Positions 27,137-35,525 of a DNA stretch of 64,000 bases are shown here, piece by piece. The notes under the pieces were generated by a model. That model was not told the origin of the DNA, searched no databases, and saw only the letters and a list, made by a program, of their open reading frames with translations. Within the stretch, counting starts at the first letter, position 1; every line of letters starts with the position of its first letter. The position numbers and the translations under genes were made by a program. The DNA is from Streptomyces sp. CB01373 (lineage in GTDB: Bacteria > Actinomycetota > Actinomycetes > Streptomycetales > Streptomycetaceae), in the NCBI RefSeq assembly GCF_002803075.1, contig NZ_NNBK01000003.1, positions 421,217 through 485,216 of the forward strand. The letters run 5' to 3'.

Positions 27137-28216
27137 TCAGCCGTACCGGCGCAGCTCGTGGAAGAAGTCGTCGATGACGTGCAGGTTTCCGGCGCGGGCC
27201 ACCTCGTCGTAGACGTACTTGCCGACGGCGAGGTCGAGGACCCCCAGTCCGAACGGTGAGAAGATCACCGGCCGGTCGGTGGGCGGATCCACCCGCCCGG
27301 TCATGACGTCGTCGAGGGTGCCGTTCAGGAAGTCCCGGCCGCCGGTGAGCTGCTCGGTCAGATGCGGCGAGGTGTCGGCCTTCAGGCAGTGCTCGACGTC
27401 GTCGACGAAGTTGGCCCCCGAGAGCAGCACCTGCGGGGCGAGGTCGCGCAGCGACACGTGCAGGACGACCGGGTGGTGGGTGAACCAGGCCGGGTCGGTG
27501 ACGTGCGGCTCGCCGGCGATCGTCGCGAAGACCAGCAGGTCGCTGGAGCGGATCAGATCCTCGGCGCTCTCGTGGACGGTGATCTCCGGAGCGTCGCCGT
27601 CCGCGCCGGACTGGCGCAGATAGCCGCAGAACCCGGCGGCGCTGTCGGCGGACAGGTCGTACACGCCGACGCTGTCGAAGCCGAAGCCGGTCCCCGTCAG
27701 GAAGGTGTGGATGTAGCGCGCGATCAGACCGGTGCCGAAGAAGCCGACCCGGGTGGGGCGGGGCCGGTTGCGGGTGAGCCAGTCGGCGGCCAGCGCCGCG
27801 GACGCGGCGGTCCTGGTGGCGCTGATGATGGAGCTCTCCAGGCAGGCGATGGGGTAGCCGGTGTCGTGGTCGTTGAGGACCAGGACCGCCGAGGCCCGGG
27901 GCAGTCCCGCGCCGACGTTGTCCGGGAAGCTGGAGATCCACTTCAGCCCGTCCACGCCCGCCGGACCGCCGACGGAGGCCGGCAGCGCGATGATCCGGGA
28001 CGTGGGGCGGTCGGTGAAGCGCAGGAAGTACGACGGCGGGTTCACCGTACTGCCGGAGCCGTGCAGCCGGTACGTCGCCTCGACCAGTTCGGTGAGCTGC
28101 TTCTGGCGCCCTTCGAGTGCCTGCTGCACCTGGGCGCCGGAGATCACGGCGAAGGTGGGCACCGGGGCCGTCCTGGAGGCGGCCCGGTCGGTGGCGGGGG
28201 AGGTCACGGAGGTCAT
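27137..28216 (-). CDS. sbnB: SbnB-like N-(2-amino-2-carboxyethyl)-L-glutamate dehydrogenase
   Basis: A 359-residue member of the ornithine cyclodeaminase/mu-crystallin family. The NAD-binding Rossmann motif is RVGFFGTGLIARYIHTF (~residues 165-180), with SSFPDNVGAGLPRASAVLVL and the C-terminal PFGLGVLDLAVGKYVYDE. SbnB oxidatively hydrolyses ACEGA using NAD to give L-2,3-diaminopropionate and 2-oxoglutarate; the latter is also a cosubstrate of the neighbouring oxygenase. Its ATG overlaps the oxygenase stop codon (ATGA), indicating translational coupling. The pair sbnA-sbnB is a strong marker of diaminopropionate use in a natural product. Confidence 0.93.
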   Translation of the reverse strand: MTSVTSPATDRAASRTAPVPTFAVISGAQVQQALEGRQKQLTELVEATYRLHGSGSTVNPPSYFLRFTDRPTSRIIALPASVGGPAGVDGLKWISSFPDNVGAGLPRASAVLVLNDHDTGYPIACLESSIISATRTAASAALAADWLTRNRPRPTRVGFFGTGLIARYIHTFLTGTGFGFDSVGVYDLSADSAAGFCGYLRQSGADGDAPEITVHESAEDLIRSSDLLVFATIAGEPHVTDPAWFTHHPVVLHVSLRDLAPQVLLSGANFVDDVEHCLKADTSPHLTEQLTGGRDFLNGTLDDVMTGRVDPPTDRPVIFSPFGLGVLDLAVGKYVYDEVARAGNLHVIDDFFHELRRYG

Positions 28217-29217
28217 CGCCGGCTTCCCTTCGTGGTCGGGCCGTACTCGGCCAGGCGCTGGGGCTCGGCCATGGCGACGAGTACCTGCCGGTCACCGGTG
28301 AAGGCCTCTCTGCTGTGCGCGGTGCGAATGTTGTCGACCAGCAGCAGGTCGCCGGACTGCCAGGGCTCGCGGCGGGTGTGCGCCTCGTAGGTCTCGTTGA
28401 GCAGCTGGATCACCTCCTCGCCGATCGGTCCGCCGTCGCCGAAGCGGGTGTTGAACGGCAGCCCGTCCGCGCCGTACTCGTCCACCAGGTACTCGCGCAC
28501 CTCCGGGGCCAGCGTCCACTCGTTGAGGAAGGCGATCTGGTTGAACCAGCAGCGCCGGCCGGTGACCGGGTGCCGCACCACGGCGCAGCGCCGCTGCCGG
28601 GTGCGCAGTCCGCCGTCGGGCTGCCAGGCGAACTCGATGGCGTGGGCGCGGCAGTAGTTCTCGACGGTCTCGCGGTCCTCGGTGCCGAACGACTCCGCCA
28701 GGGACGCCCCGATCTCGTCGTTGTAGCTGCGGGTGAGCAGCCAGCCCTCGCGCTCGAAGCGCTCGGCCAGCCCGGCGGGCAGCGCGTTCAGGACGGCCTC
28801 CGCGTCGGCCACCGCGGTCGCCCCGCCCTCGGCGGGCGCGGTCGGGCACGCGAACAGCATCAGCCCGGGCACCTTCAGCGCGTAACTCAGTTCGTGGTGC
28901 ATGCACATGGGCTGGTTGGCGGGCCAGGCGGTGGAGGAGTACAGACCGGGGCCGTAGGACTCGCGAGGGGCGAAGGCCTCCCGCTCCGGCATCAGGGGGC
29001 CGGCCAGTTCCGTGAAGACGGCGGATATCTGCTCCGCCTCCGCCAGTCCCAGGCCGCGCACGAACAGTGCTCCGTGCTCGGCTACCCGTGCCCGCAGCGC
29101 CTCGCGGTGCTCGGCCGCCCATCCGGTCGCGTCCGCAGGGGTGTCGACGCACAGGACGGGCGGTCTGCCCGGGCGCATCTCCACCTCCAGCACCGAAGCC
29201 GGGGATGAGAACGACAT
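28213..29217 (-). CDS. TauD/TfdA-family 2-oxoglutarate/Fe(II) oxygenase
   Basis: A 334-residue oxygenase of the clavaminate-synthase-like group. The metal triad is visible as the HxE pair in CMHHELSYA (~residues 108-116) and the distal histidine in DNIRTAHSREAF (~300), with R(E/Q)-type 2-oxoglutarate binding just after. Relatives in peptide antibiotic clusters hydroxylate or epoxidise amino acids, free or carrier-bound. In this operon the likely substrate is diaminopropionate or a carrier-bound derivative, which is inference. The ATG at 29217 has AAAGGAAA upstream. It lies 56 bases after the NRPS gene and overlaps sbnB by four bases. Confidence 0.9.
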   Translation of the reverse strand: MSFSSPASVLEVEMRPGRPPVLCVDTPADATGWAAEHREALRARVAEHGALFVRGLGLAEAEQISAVFTELAGPLMPEREAFAPRESYGPGLYSSTAWPANQPMCMHHELSYALKVPGLMLFACPTAPAEGGATAVADAEAVLNALPAGLAERFEREGWLLTRSYNDEIGASLAESFGTEDRETVENYCRAHAIEFAWQPDGGLRTRQRRCAVVRHPVTGRRCWFNQIAFLNEWTLAPEVREYLVDEYGADGLPFNTRFGDGGPIGEEVIQLLNETYEAHTRREPWQSGDLLLVDNIRTAHSREAFTGDRQVLVAMAEPQRLAEYGPTTKGSRR

Positions 29218-29273
29218 CTGGGTTTCCTTTCGTTCGTCACCAGCGAGGCTCACAGAGCGGGCCTCGACGGTGT

Positions 29274-32200
29274 TCAGGAGGAGGCCAGCAGCCCGGCGGC
29301 GTCCAGTACGGCCGCCGCCGCGGCGGCCGGGCGGGTGCGGGGGAAGTAGTGGCCGCCGTCGGTGAGTTCCCGCAGTTCCACCTGTTCGGCCAGCAGCTCC
29401 CAGTCCCGCCAGTGGTCGCGGAAGCCCGCGGTGCTCGGGTCGTCGCCGGCGACGACCACGGTGACCGGCGCGGCCAGTCGCACCGCGGGTGGGCTGTCCA
29501 GGGCGTCGGCGAAGCAGCGCTGCGCCGCCACGCAGTCGTGCCGGTAGGCGGCCCCGACCCGTTCGGCGTGCTCCGCGTTCAGCTCGCCGAGTTCCGGGTA
29601 GCCGCCGTCCGCACCGATCCGGGCGGCGATCTCGGCGTCGCCGCTCTCGGTCAACTCGGCTGCGGCGGCGCGTCGTTCGGCGGCGGTGCCGAGCAACTGG
29701 GCGCCGAGGAACACCCGTGTCACCTCGACCCCGAGAGAGGAGAGCCGCTGGGCGGCCAGCAGGGCGGGCGCGGTGCCGGAGGAGTGGCCCCACAGCATGA
29801 CCTGCTTCAGGCCGCGATCGGCGATCTCCGTGGCGACCCGCTCCACCACCTGTTCCAGCGGTGCGAACGGCTCCTCGCCGGCGGCCGGGTCGTGACCGGG
29901 CAGGTCCACCGCGAGGACGGCGACGCCGCTTCCGGACAGGGCGCCCGCCATCGGCTGGAAGTTGACCGCGTTGCCGCCCGCGTGGGGGAAGCACACCAGC
30001 GCGCACGCGGGGGAGGTCTCGTCCGCCGACAGCGGCTGGAGCAGTCCCGGCCGCTGCCGGGCCGTGCCGTCGAGGCACGCGGCGAGTTCGGCGAGCACCG
30101 GATGGCGGGTGATGTCCTTGAGGGACACCTCGCGGTTCAGGGCGATGGTGAGCTTCACCGCCGACAGGGAGGTTCCGCCGAGGTCGAAGAAGTGGTCCCG
30201 CCGGCCGATCGTCCGCCCGGGCAGGCCCAGCAGTTCCGCCCACGCGGCCGCCAGCCGCCGCTCGGTCGGGGTGCGCGGGGCGTCCTCGGGCTCCCCGGAA
30301 CCGGCCTGTTCCGCCGCGGGCGCGCTGCGTTCGGCCAGCGCCGTCAGCGCCTTGCGGTCGATCTTCCCGTTGCCGGTCAGCGGCAGCGCGTCCTGCCAGT
30401 GGAAGGCCGACGGGACCATGTACGCGGGCAGCGCGGCACCGAGCGCCTCGCGCAACTCCTCCGGCTGAAGCCGCCGGCCGGAGTGGAAGGCGATCAGATG
30501 CGTGCTGCGGCCCGCGAGTTCGGCGACGACCACCGCGCCGTCCCGGACCCCGGGAACGCGCAGCAGGGTGTTCTCGATCTCCCCGATCTCGATGCGGAAC
30601 CCGCGGATCTTGACCTGACTGTCCCGGCGGCCGAGGAACTCCAGCTTCCCGCCGGGGTGCCAGCGGCCCCAGTCGCCCGCCAGATACAGCCGCTCGCCCG
30701 GCCGGTGCGGGTCCTCACGGTAGGCCTCACGGGTCCGCTCGGGATCGTTGACGTATCCGCGTCCCACACACACGCCGGAGAAGGCGATCAGTCCGGGCGC
30801 GCCGAGCGGCACCGGTGCGAGGTTCTCGTCGACGACGTAGACGCGCACGTTGTTGACCGGGCGTCCCAGCAGCACCCGTTCCGGCACCGCGTCCATGACC
30901 TCGTGGTTGGTGTCGTCCGAAGTCTCGGTGAGTCCGTAGGCGTTGACCAGCCCGATGCCGGGCTGGAGGGCGAACCAGCGCTGGACGAGCTCCCGCTTCA
31001 GCGCCTCGCCGGTCACCGACACGCAGGCGAGGTCGGGCAGTTCGCGGGGGTGGCGTTCCAGATACGAGGCCACCACCTCCAGATAGGAGGGCACGACCTG
31101 CGCCACGGCGACCCGGCCGCGCACGAGCGTGTCGAGGAACCGCTCCACGTCCACGACGGCGTCCTGCTCGACCAGCAGGGTCCGCCCGCCCACCAGGAGC
31201 CCGGCCAGCAACTGCCACAGCGAGATGTCGAAACACTGCGGAGCCGTCTGCGCCACCACCCGCCCGGGGCCGATCCCCAGGTCGTCGATCTTGGCGTACA
31301 GGTGGTTGAGCATGCCCGCGTGCTCGCACATCGCTCCCTTGGGCTCACCGGTGGAGCCGGAGGTGAAGTAGATGTACGCCAACTGGTCGGGGGAGACCTC
31401 CACTTGGAGGTCGCCGTCCGCGTGCTGCTCCGCGTACGCCGTCTCGATCAGCAGCTTCTCGGTCCCCGCCGGCAGCGCGGCCCGCGCCTCGTCCAGGGTG
31501 CCGCTGCTGCCCGGCTCGGTCAGCACCAGCCGGCAGCCGGCCCGGGCGAGCGTCGCCTCGATCCGCCCGGCCGGGAAGTGCGGCTCGATCGGCAGGTAGG
31601 CACCGCCGGCCTTGAACACCGCCAGTACCGCCGCCAGCCAGTCGAGATTGCGTTCGGTGACCACGGCCACCACGTCCTCCCGGCGCAGACCGCGCGCCAG
31701 CAGGGCCCGGGCCAGCCGGTTGGCCCGTGCGTTCAGCTCCCCGTACGTCCACGACCGCTCGCCGTGCACCGCTGCCACCGCCTCGGGGTGGGCCCGTACC
31801 CGCTCCTCGAAGAGTTCGTGCGCCCGCGCGGACGGCAGTTCCCGGTGCGGCCCGGCCAGCCCCTCCAGCTGGTCGCGCCTCTCCTCGGGCGACAGCACGC
31901 TCTGCCGGGTGTGCTCGGCGTCCACGTCGGCGGCCATCAGACGCAGCGCGGTCAGGTGGTAGCCGCAGATCCGGGCCGCGGCGCCGGCGTCCAGCGCGTC
32001 CGTGCGGTACCGCAGCCGTGCCGTCAGCAGCCCGTCCGGCTCGCCGAACGCCACCCGCAGCACCGCCTCGGCGGGCAGGGCGCCGCCCCCGGTGTCCGCC
32101 GGGTCGAAGACGGCCTCGAACGGCGGTCCGGAGAGCCCCAGCTCCCGGCGCAGCTGGTCCACGGGAAAGTCCCGGTGCGCGAGCAGGTCCCTTGCGGCGC

Positions 32201-32543
32201 GGTGGGCGTCGAGCACCAGCCGGCGCCAGGACGACGGCGCGACGGCCAGCCGGCAGGGCAGCGGGCCGGAGTCCGGGCCCGGGACATGGCCCGTCACCAC
32301 GTCCGGCTCACCGGACAGCACGGCCAGCACCTTGGCGTGCGCGGCCAGCAGGACCGCGCCGGGCGGCACCTCCAGCGCGGCCGCCAGGGCGCGCACCGCC
32401 CGCGCCGTCCCGGCCGGCACGATCTGCTCGTGCTCGGCCTCACCGGTCACCGGCTCGCCTGCCCACCGCGGAACAGCGGTGAAGCCGCCGGCGGTCAGCA
32501 CCTCGCTCCAGAACTCCCTGTCCGCTGCCACGAGCGCTCCCAT
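29274..32543 (-). CDS. Single-module NRPS: partial C - A - PCP - TE
   Basis: The protein has 1089 residues. Residues 1-~235 resemble only the C-terminal lobe of a condensation domain; no HHxxxDG is present. The adenylation domain (~240-735) has YFTSGSTGEPKG, CFDISLW, NAYGLTE, the GDWGR region and LTGNGKIDRK. By alignment to GrsA numbering I read the pocket as D-I-W-Q-S-T-A-D-D-K; Asp235 indicates an alpha-amino acid. The carrier site is FFDLGGTSLSAV (Ser ~785), followed by a type II-like thioesterase (~850-1085, FPHAGG, GHSSG, DGGHYF). With sbnAB alongside, diaminopropionate is the favoured substrate (inference). The ATG at 32543 lies 14 bases after the Pls-like gene. Confidence 0.93.
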   Translation of the reverse strand: MGALVAADREFWSEVLTAGGFTAVPRWAGEPVTGEAEHEQIVPAGTARAVRALAAALEVPPGAVLLAAHAKVLAVLSGEPDVVTGHVPGPDSGPLPCRLAVAPSSWRRLVLDAHRAARDLLAHRDFPVDQLRRELGLSGPPFEAVFDPADTGGGALPAEAVLRVAFGEPDGLLTARLRYRTDALDAGAAARICGYHLTALRLMAADVDAEHTRQSVLSPEERRDQLEGLAGPHRELPSARAHELFEERVRAHPEAVAAVHGERSWTYGELNARANRLARALLARGLRREDVVAVVTERNLDWLAAVLAVFKAGGAYLPIEPHFPAGRIEATLARAGCRLVLTEPGSSGTLDEARAALPAGTEKLLIETAYAEQHADGDLQVEVSPDQLAYIYFTSGSTGEPKGAMCEHAGMLNHLYAKIDDLGIGPGRVVAQTAPQCFDISLWQLLAGLLVGGRTLLVEQDAVVDVERFLDTLVRGRVAVAQVVPSYLEVVASYLERHPRELPDLACVSVTGEALKRELVQRWFALQPGIGLVNAYGLTETSDDTNHEVMDAVPERVLLGRPVNNVRVYVVDENLAPVPLGAPGLIAFSGVCVGRGYVNDPERTREAYREDPHRPGERLYLAGDWGRWHPGGKLEFLGRRDSQVKIRGFRIEIGEIENTLLRVPGVRDGAVVVAELAGRSTHLIAFHSGRRLQPEELREALGAALPAYMVPSAFHWQDALPLTGNGKIDRKALTALAERSAPAAEQAGSGEPEDAPRTPTERRLAAAWAELLGLPGRTIGRRDHFFDLGGTSLSAVKLTIALNREVSLKDITRHPVLAELAACLDGTARQRPGLLQPLSADETSPACALVCFPHAGGNAVNFQPMAGALSGSGVAVLAVDLPGHDPAAGEEPFAPLEQVVERVATEIADRGLKQVMLWGHSSGTAPALLAAQRLSSLGVEVTRVFLGAQLLGTAAERRAAAAELTESGDAEIAARIGADGGYPELGELNAEHAERVGAAYRHDCVAAQRCFADALDSPPAVRLAAPVTVVVAGDDPSTAGFRDHWRDWELLAEQVELRELTDGGHYFPRTRPAAAAAAVLDAAGLLASS

Positions 32544-32557
32544 TGACTGGCCCTTCC

Positions 32558-35089
32558 TCACTTCGCCGTCGGCGCGGCGGGGTTTCCGCCCCATTCCGCC
32601 TTCGCAGGAACTTCCTCGCCCTTCATGAGGAAGGAATCGGGCGCCAGTACGGCCCCGTCGCCCAACGTCACGCCGTAGTGCACGTGCGCGCCGATCCCGA
32701 GCGTGCAGTCGGAGCCGAGCGTGGTGCGGTCCGACTTGAAGGTGCCGTCCTCCTGGGAGTGGCACTGGATCTTGCTGCCCGCGTTCAGCACGCAGTCGTC
32801 ACCGATGACGGTGAGCGTCCGCTCCGTGATGTAGCAGCCGTCGTCGAAGACCCGGCGGCCGACGCGCACGCCCATCAGGCGCCAGACGAGAGTCTTGAAC
32901 GGGGTCCCGTTGAACACCTCGAGCCATTCGTCCGGCACCTTCCAAAGCCGCTCGTGCCACCAGAAGTACGGGTCGTAGATGGAGCACAGGCGGGGGCGCA
33001 GGGCGCGGAAGGCGGCGATGACCCGCTCCACCAGGATGAAGTAGCCGGCCGTGAGGGCCAGGGTGAGGGCCAGATACCCGGCGATCACCACGTGGCCCAG
33101 CGTGCCGTACAGGTCGACGCAGGCCAGAGCGAGTCCCGTGAGCATGGCGGCGAGCACCCAGCGCAGCAGCAGGAACAGCGCCATGGAGCGGAGGTTGTAG
33201 CGGTTCTTCGCGGCGAGGCTGCGGCGCAGGGCGTCGCCGGTCCTGAGGTGGTCGAAGCGGGTGTCGCGCTCCACCGAACGGGGGATCTCGAAGGACGGTG
33301 AGCCGAGCAGCCCGACACCTTCGCGCAGTTCGCCGTCGAGGGGGACCATCACCTTCGTCGCGAGCAGGCAGTTGTCGCCCGTCCTGGCCCCCGCCGGATA
33401 GGCGATGTTGTTGCCGAGGAAGTTGTGCGCGCCGATCGACGCCCGGCTCACCTTGAAGGACGTGCTGGAGTATTCGGCGTTGATGACGGAGAGTCCGTCG
33501 GCCACCATCGTGCCGCTGCCGACGGACACCAGGAACGGCGTCTCGTGCTGCACCTCGGTGCCGAAGTTCGAGCCGGTCTGCTCCACCCGGGACAGGTCGT
33601 ATCCGAGCCGGCGCAGGTAGGGGACGATGTAGGAGCTGTCGCCGCAGAGCCAGGGGAAGAACTTGATGTTCGTCAGGCCGGCCACCGTGCGGTGCAGCGC
33701 GTACTGGAAGCCGTAGAGCGGATAGACCCGGTCGGGCTTGACGGCCAGGCTCAGCAGCCGGGGCACCGTGAACAGCACGGCCAGGCCCACGACGAGCCCG
33801 CCGAAGAACAGCACGGCGGACACGACCAGGGTGTCGGCGAGGAACTTCGGCATCGTGGACAGGGCCGTCCCCGCTTCCAGCCGGTCGCGCAGGGCCGGAA
33901 CCTGCGAGAACAGTATGTAGACGCCACCGACGCCGAGCGGCAGGTACAGCAGGAAGAGCTGGAGCAGGGAGGTCAGCCCGAAGGCCGCCCGCCGCAGGGT
34001 GCCGCATTGGGCCGGTTCGACCCTGATGTGGTCGACCGACGTGGGCTGCGCCGGGGAGCCGTGCCGGCGTTCGCCGGCCGGCACGTGCTGGCCCCGGTAC
34101 AGGGCGGAGGAGTGGCCGAGCTGTGAGCCGTCGCCCATCGAGGTGTCGATGTCGAGCACCGACTTCTCGCCGATGAAGACGTCCCGGCCGAGGTCGATCC
34201 GGCCGGTCTGGATGCGCCCGGCGTGCGCGCGGTAGCAGAGGAAGAACGTGTCCTTGCGGATCACCGTGCCCGCGCCGATGGTGAGCAGGTCGGTGCAGAC
34301 CGGCACGGAGTGGGAGAGGATCGTGACGTCCCTGCCGATCCGCGCGCCCAGGGCTCGCAGGTACATCACGTACACCGGGTTTCCGATGAAGAGAACCATC
34401 GGATTCGCGTGCAGGAGCACCTTGAGGATCCAGAAGCGGAGATAGGCCGCACTCCACACCGGGAATTCTCCGGCCTTCCAGCGGCCGACGAGAATCCACT
34501 TCGCCGCGACCGGGAAGACGCACAGGAGGATGAATCCGCCGGTCCCGAACAGCAATGACCGCAGATAGATGTCGACGAGTCCCGTCCCCGAGGCGACCCA
34601 CTCGTACGCCCGGGCCGTGAACATTCCGACGACGACTGAATACCCGAGGAAAATGGCCAATTGGGCCGCTCCGCACAGCACGTAGCGCGCCGTGCTCGGT
34701 GCCGCCCCGGCCGGTGCCGGCGTCCCGCCCGCGGGGGGTGTCGCCGGGGCCGCCGTCGCCGGTGTGCCGACGGCGGCCGGAGCGGCGACCGCGAGAGCTT
34801 CCGCCAGGCTGCGGACCGTGGGGTTGCGGTAGATGTCCCTCATGGACACCGACGGCAGATCGGATCTTTTCCGGACCCGTGCGCAGAACTGCGCCATGAC
34901 AAGGGAGTTGGCGCCCAGGTCGTCGAAGAAGTGACTGTCGGGCGGGACGTGCTCGGCGTGTACGACGTCCGCCAGAATTCCGGCGAGTTCCTTTTCTGTC
35001 TCCGTCGCCGCCGGGATGGTGCCTGCGTGCCCGGCGATCACGGGTTCGTCCGGCCCGGGCATCAAGATGTCGGCAGACTTCTCCACCAT
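32558..35089 (-). CDS. Pls/PosA-type membrane synthetase lacking an A domain (PCP, six TM, three left-handed beta-helix domains)
   Basis: An 843-residue protein. An N-terminal carrier domain (~25-105; phosphopantetheine serine in FFDDLGANSLVMAQF, ~65) and an Ala/Pro linker come first. Three pairs of membrane helices (about 143-215, 380-450, 640-700) then alternate with three soluble parts that carry hexapeptide turns (IGRDVTILSHSVPV; IGAHNFLGNNIAYP; VIGDDCVLNAGSKI). This is the T-TM-C1-TM-C2-TM-C3 order of epsilon-poly-L-lysine synthetase, where the tandem domains catalyse side-chain amide polymerisation at the membrane, but the A domain is missing and is presumably supplied by the NRPS gene 14 bases downstream. 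ATG 35089 has AGGGAG. It is first in the operon. Confidence 0.88.
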   Translation of the reverse strand: MVEKSADILMPGPDEPVIAGHAGTIPAATETEKELAGILADVVHAEHVPPDSHFFDDLGANSLVMAQFCARVRKRSDLPSVSMRDIYRNPTVRSLAEALAVAAPAAVGTPATAAPATPPAGGTPAPAGAAPSTARYVLCGAAQLAIFLGYSVVVGMFTARAYEWVASGTGLVDIYLRSLLFGTGGFILLCVFPVAAKWILVGRWKAGEFPVWSAAYLRFWILKVLLHANPMVLFIGNPVYVMYLRALGARIGRDVTILSHSVPVCTDLLTIGAGTVIRKDTFFLCYRAHAGRIQTGRIDLGRDVFIGEKSVLDIDTSMGDGSQLGHSSALYRGQHVPAGERRHGSPAQPTSVDHIRVEPAQCGTLRRAAFGLTSLLQLFLLYLPLGVGGVYILFSQVPALRDRLEAGTALSTMPKFLADTLVVSAVLFFGGLVVGLAVLFTVPRLLSLAVKPDRVYPLYGFQYALHRTVAGLTNIKFFPWLCGDSSYIVPYLRRLGYDLSRVEQTGSNFGTEVQHETPFLVSVGSGTMVADGLSVINAEYSSTSFKVSRASIGAHNFLGNNIAYPAGARTGDNCLLATKVMVPLDGELREGVGLLGSPSFEIPRSVERDTRFDHLRTGDALRRSLAAKNRYNLRSMALFLLLRWVLAAMLTGLALACVDLYGTLGHVVIAGYLALTLALTAGYFILVERVIAAFRALRPRLCSIYDPYFWWHERLWKVPDEWLEVFNGTPFKTLVWRLMGVRVGRRVFDDGCYITERTLTVIGDDCVLNAGSKIQCHSQEDGTFKSDRTTLGSDCTLGIGAHVHYGVTLGDGAVLAPDSFLMKGEEVPAKAEWGGNPAAPTAK

Positions 35090-35433
35090 GCGAGCTCCCT
35101 GAAGGAAAGGTCGAAAACCATCGGCCAGCGGTGCCCGGTCTCCGGGACCGTGCGTTTTCGCCTGATCACGAAACCATGGATCAGTCTTGTTCGGTCGCCG
35201 CGGGGTTGCCACTCGGATTCGGTGGCGCCGAGGCGGCCGGATCGTTCGGCAAGCTGCTTTTCCTCGGTTCTTCGCACTGCCGGGATGAGTAATCTCACCC
35301 GTATGGGGGTTCACTCTCCAGGGGGATAGGGACGCGGCCCGCCACCTCGCGCCGCATGCCGGGGCGTGGCGGCCGCCGGCCCGCACCGGGCCGAGTGGCC
35401 TCGGTTCGCACCGGCGCGCAGACTGGCTGTGAG
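35090..35433. promoter_or_regulatory. Divergent control region of the Dap cluster and glpF; candidate operator
   Basis: No gene is supported here. On the minus-strand side, an imperfect inverted repeat at 35283-35300 (GGATGAG-TAATCTCACCC, core TGAG/CTCA around a 4-base centre) lies ~190 bases before the Pls-like start and is a candidate regulator site. No confident -10/-35 pair is seen. There is no pathway-specific regulator gene in the cluster. Confidence 0.3.
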
Positions 35434-35473
35434 GCGGGGCCGCCCGGGACTGGGCGGCCCCGCGAGGCCGCCC
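35434..35473 (+). promoter_or_regulatory. Two mutually exclusive hairpins in the glpF leader
   Basis: A perfect 12-bp stem (35434-35445 with 35452-35463) competes with an 8-bp stem (35452-35459 with 35466-35473), because the same GGGCGGCC segment pairs with either side. It lies 50-90 bases before the glpF ATG and could act as an attenuator or simply as a processing or termination structure. Confidence 0.4.
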
Positions 35474-35525
35474 TGTTCAGGGCCGTGCCCGGCCGTTCGC
35501 CGGACCGTTCGTTGAGGGGGCCGAT

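Noticed and set aside
26048..28216. sbnA/sbnB as part of a staphyloferrin B-type siderophore cluster
   Set aside because: No IucA/IucC-type NIS synthetase, citrate synthase or iron transporter is in the neighbourhood; the NRPS and Pls-like genes fit a peptide or polymer product better.
28213..30243. Extended reading of the oxygenase frame to 30243, which would give an NRPS-oxygenase fusion
   Set aside because: The added part is out of frame with the NRPS and has no domain; the oxygenase has its own ATG and ribosome site at 29217.
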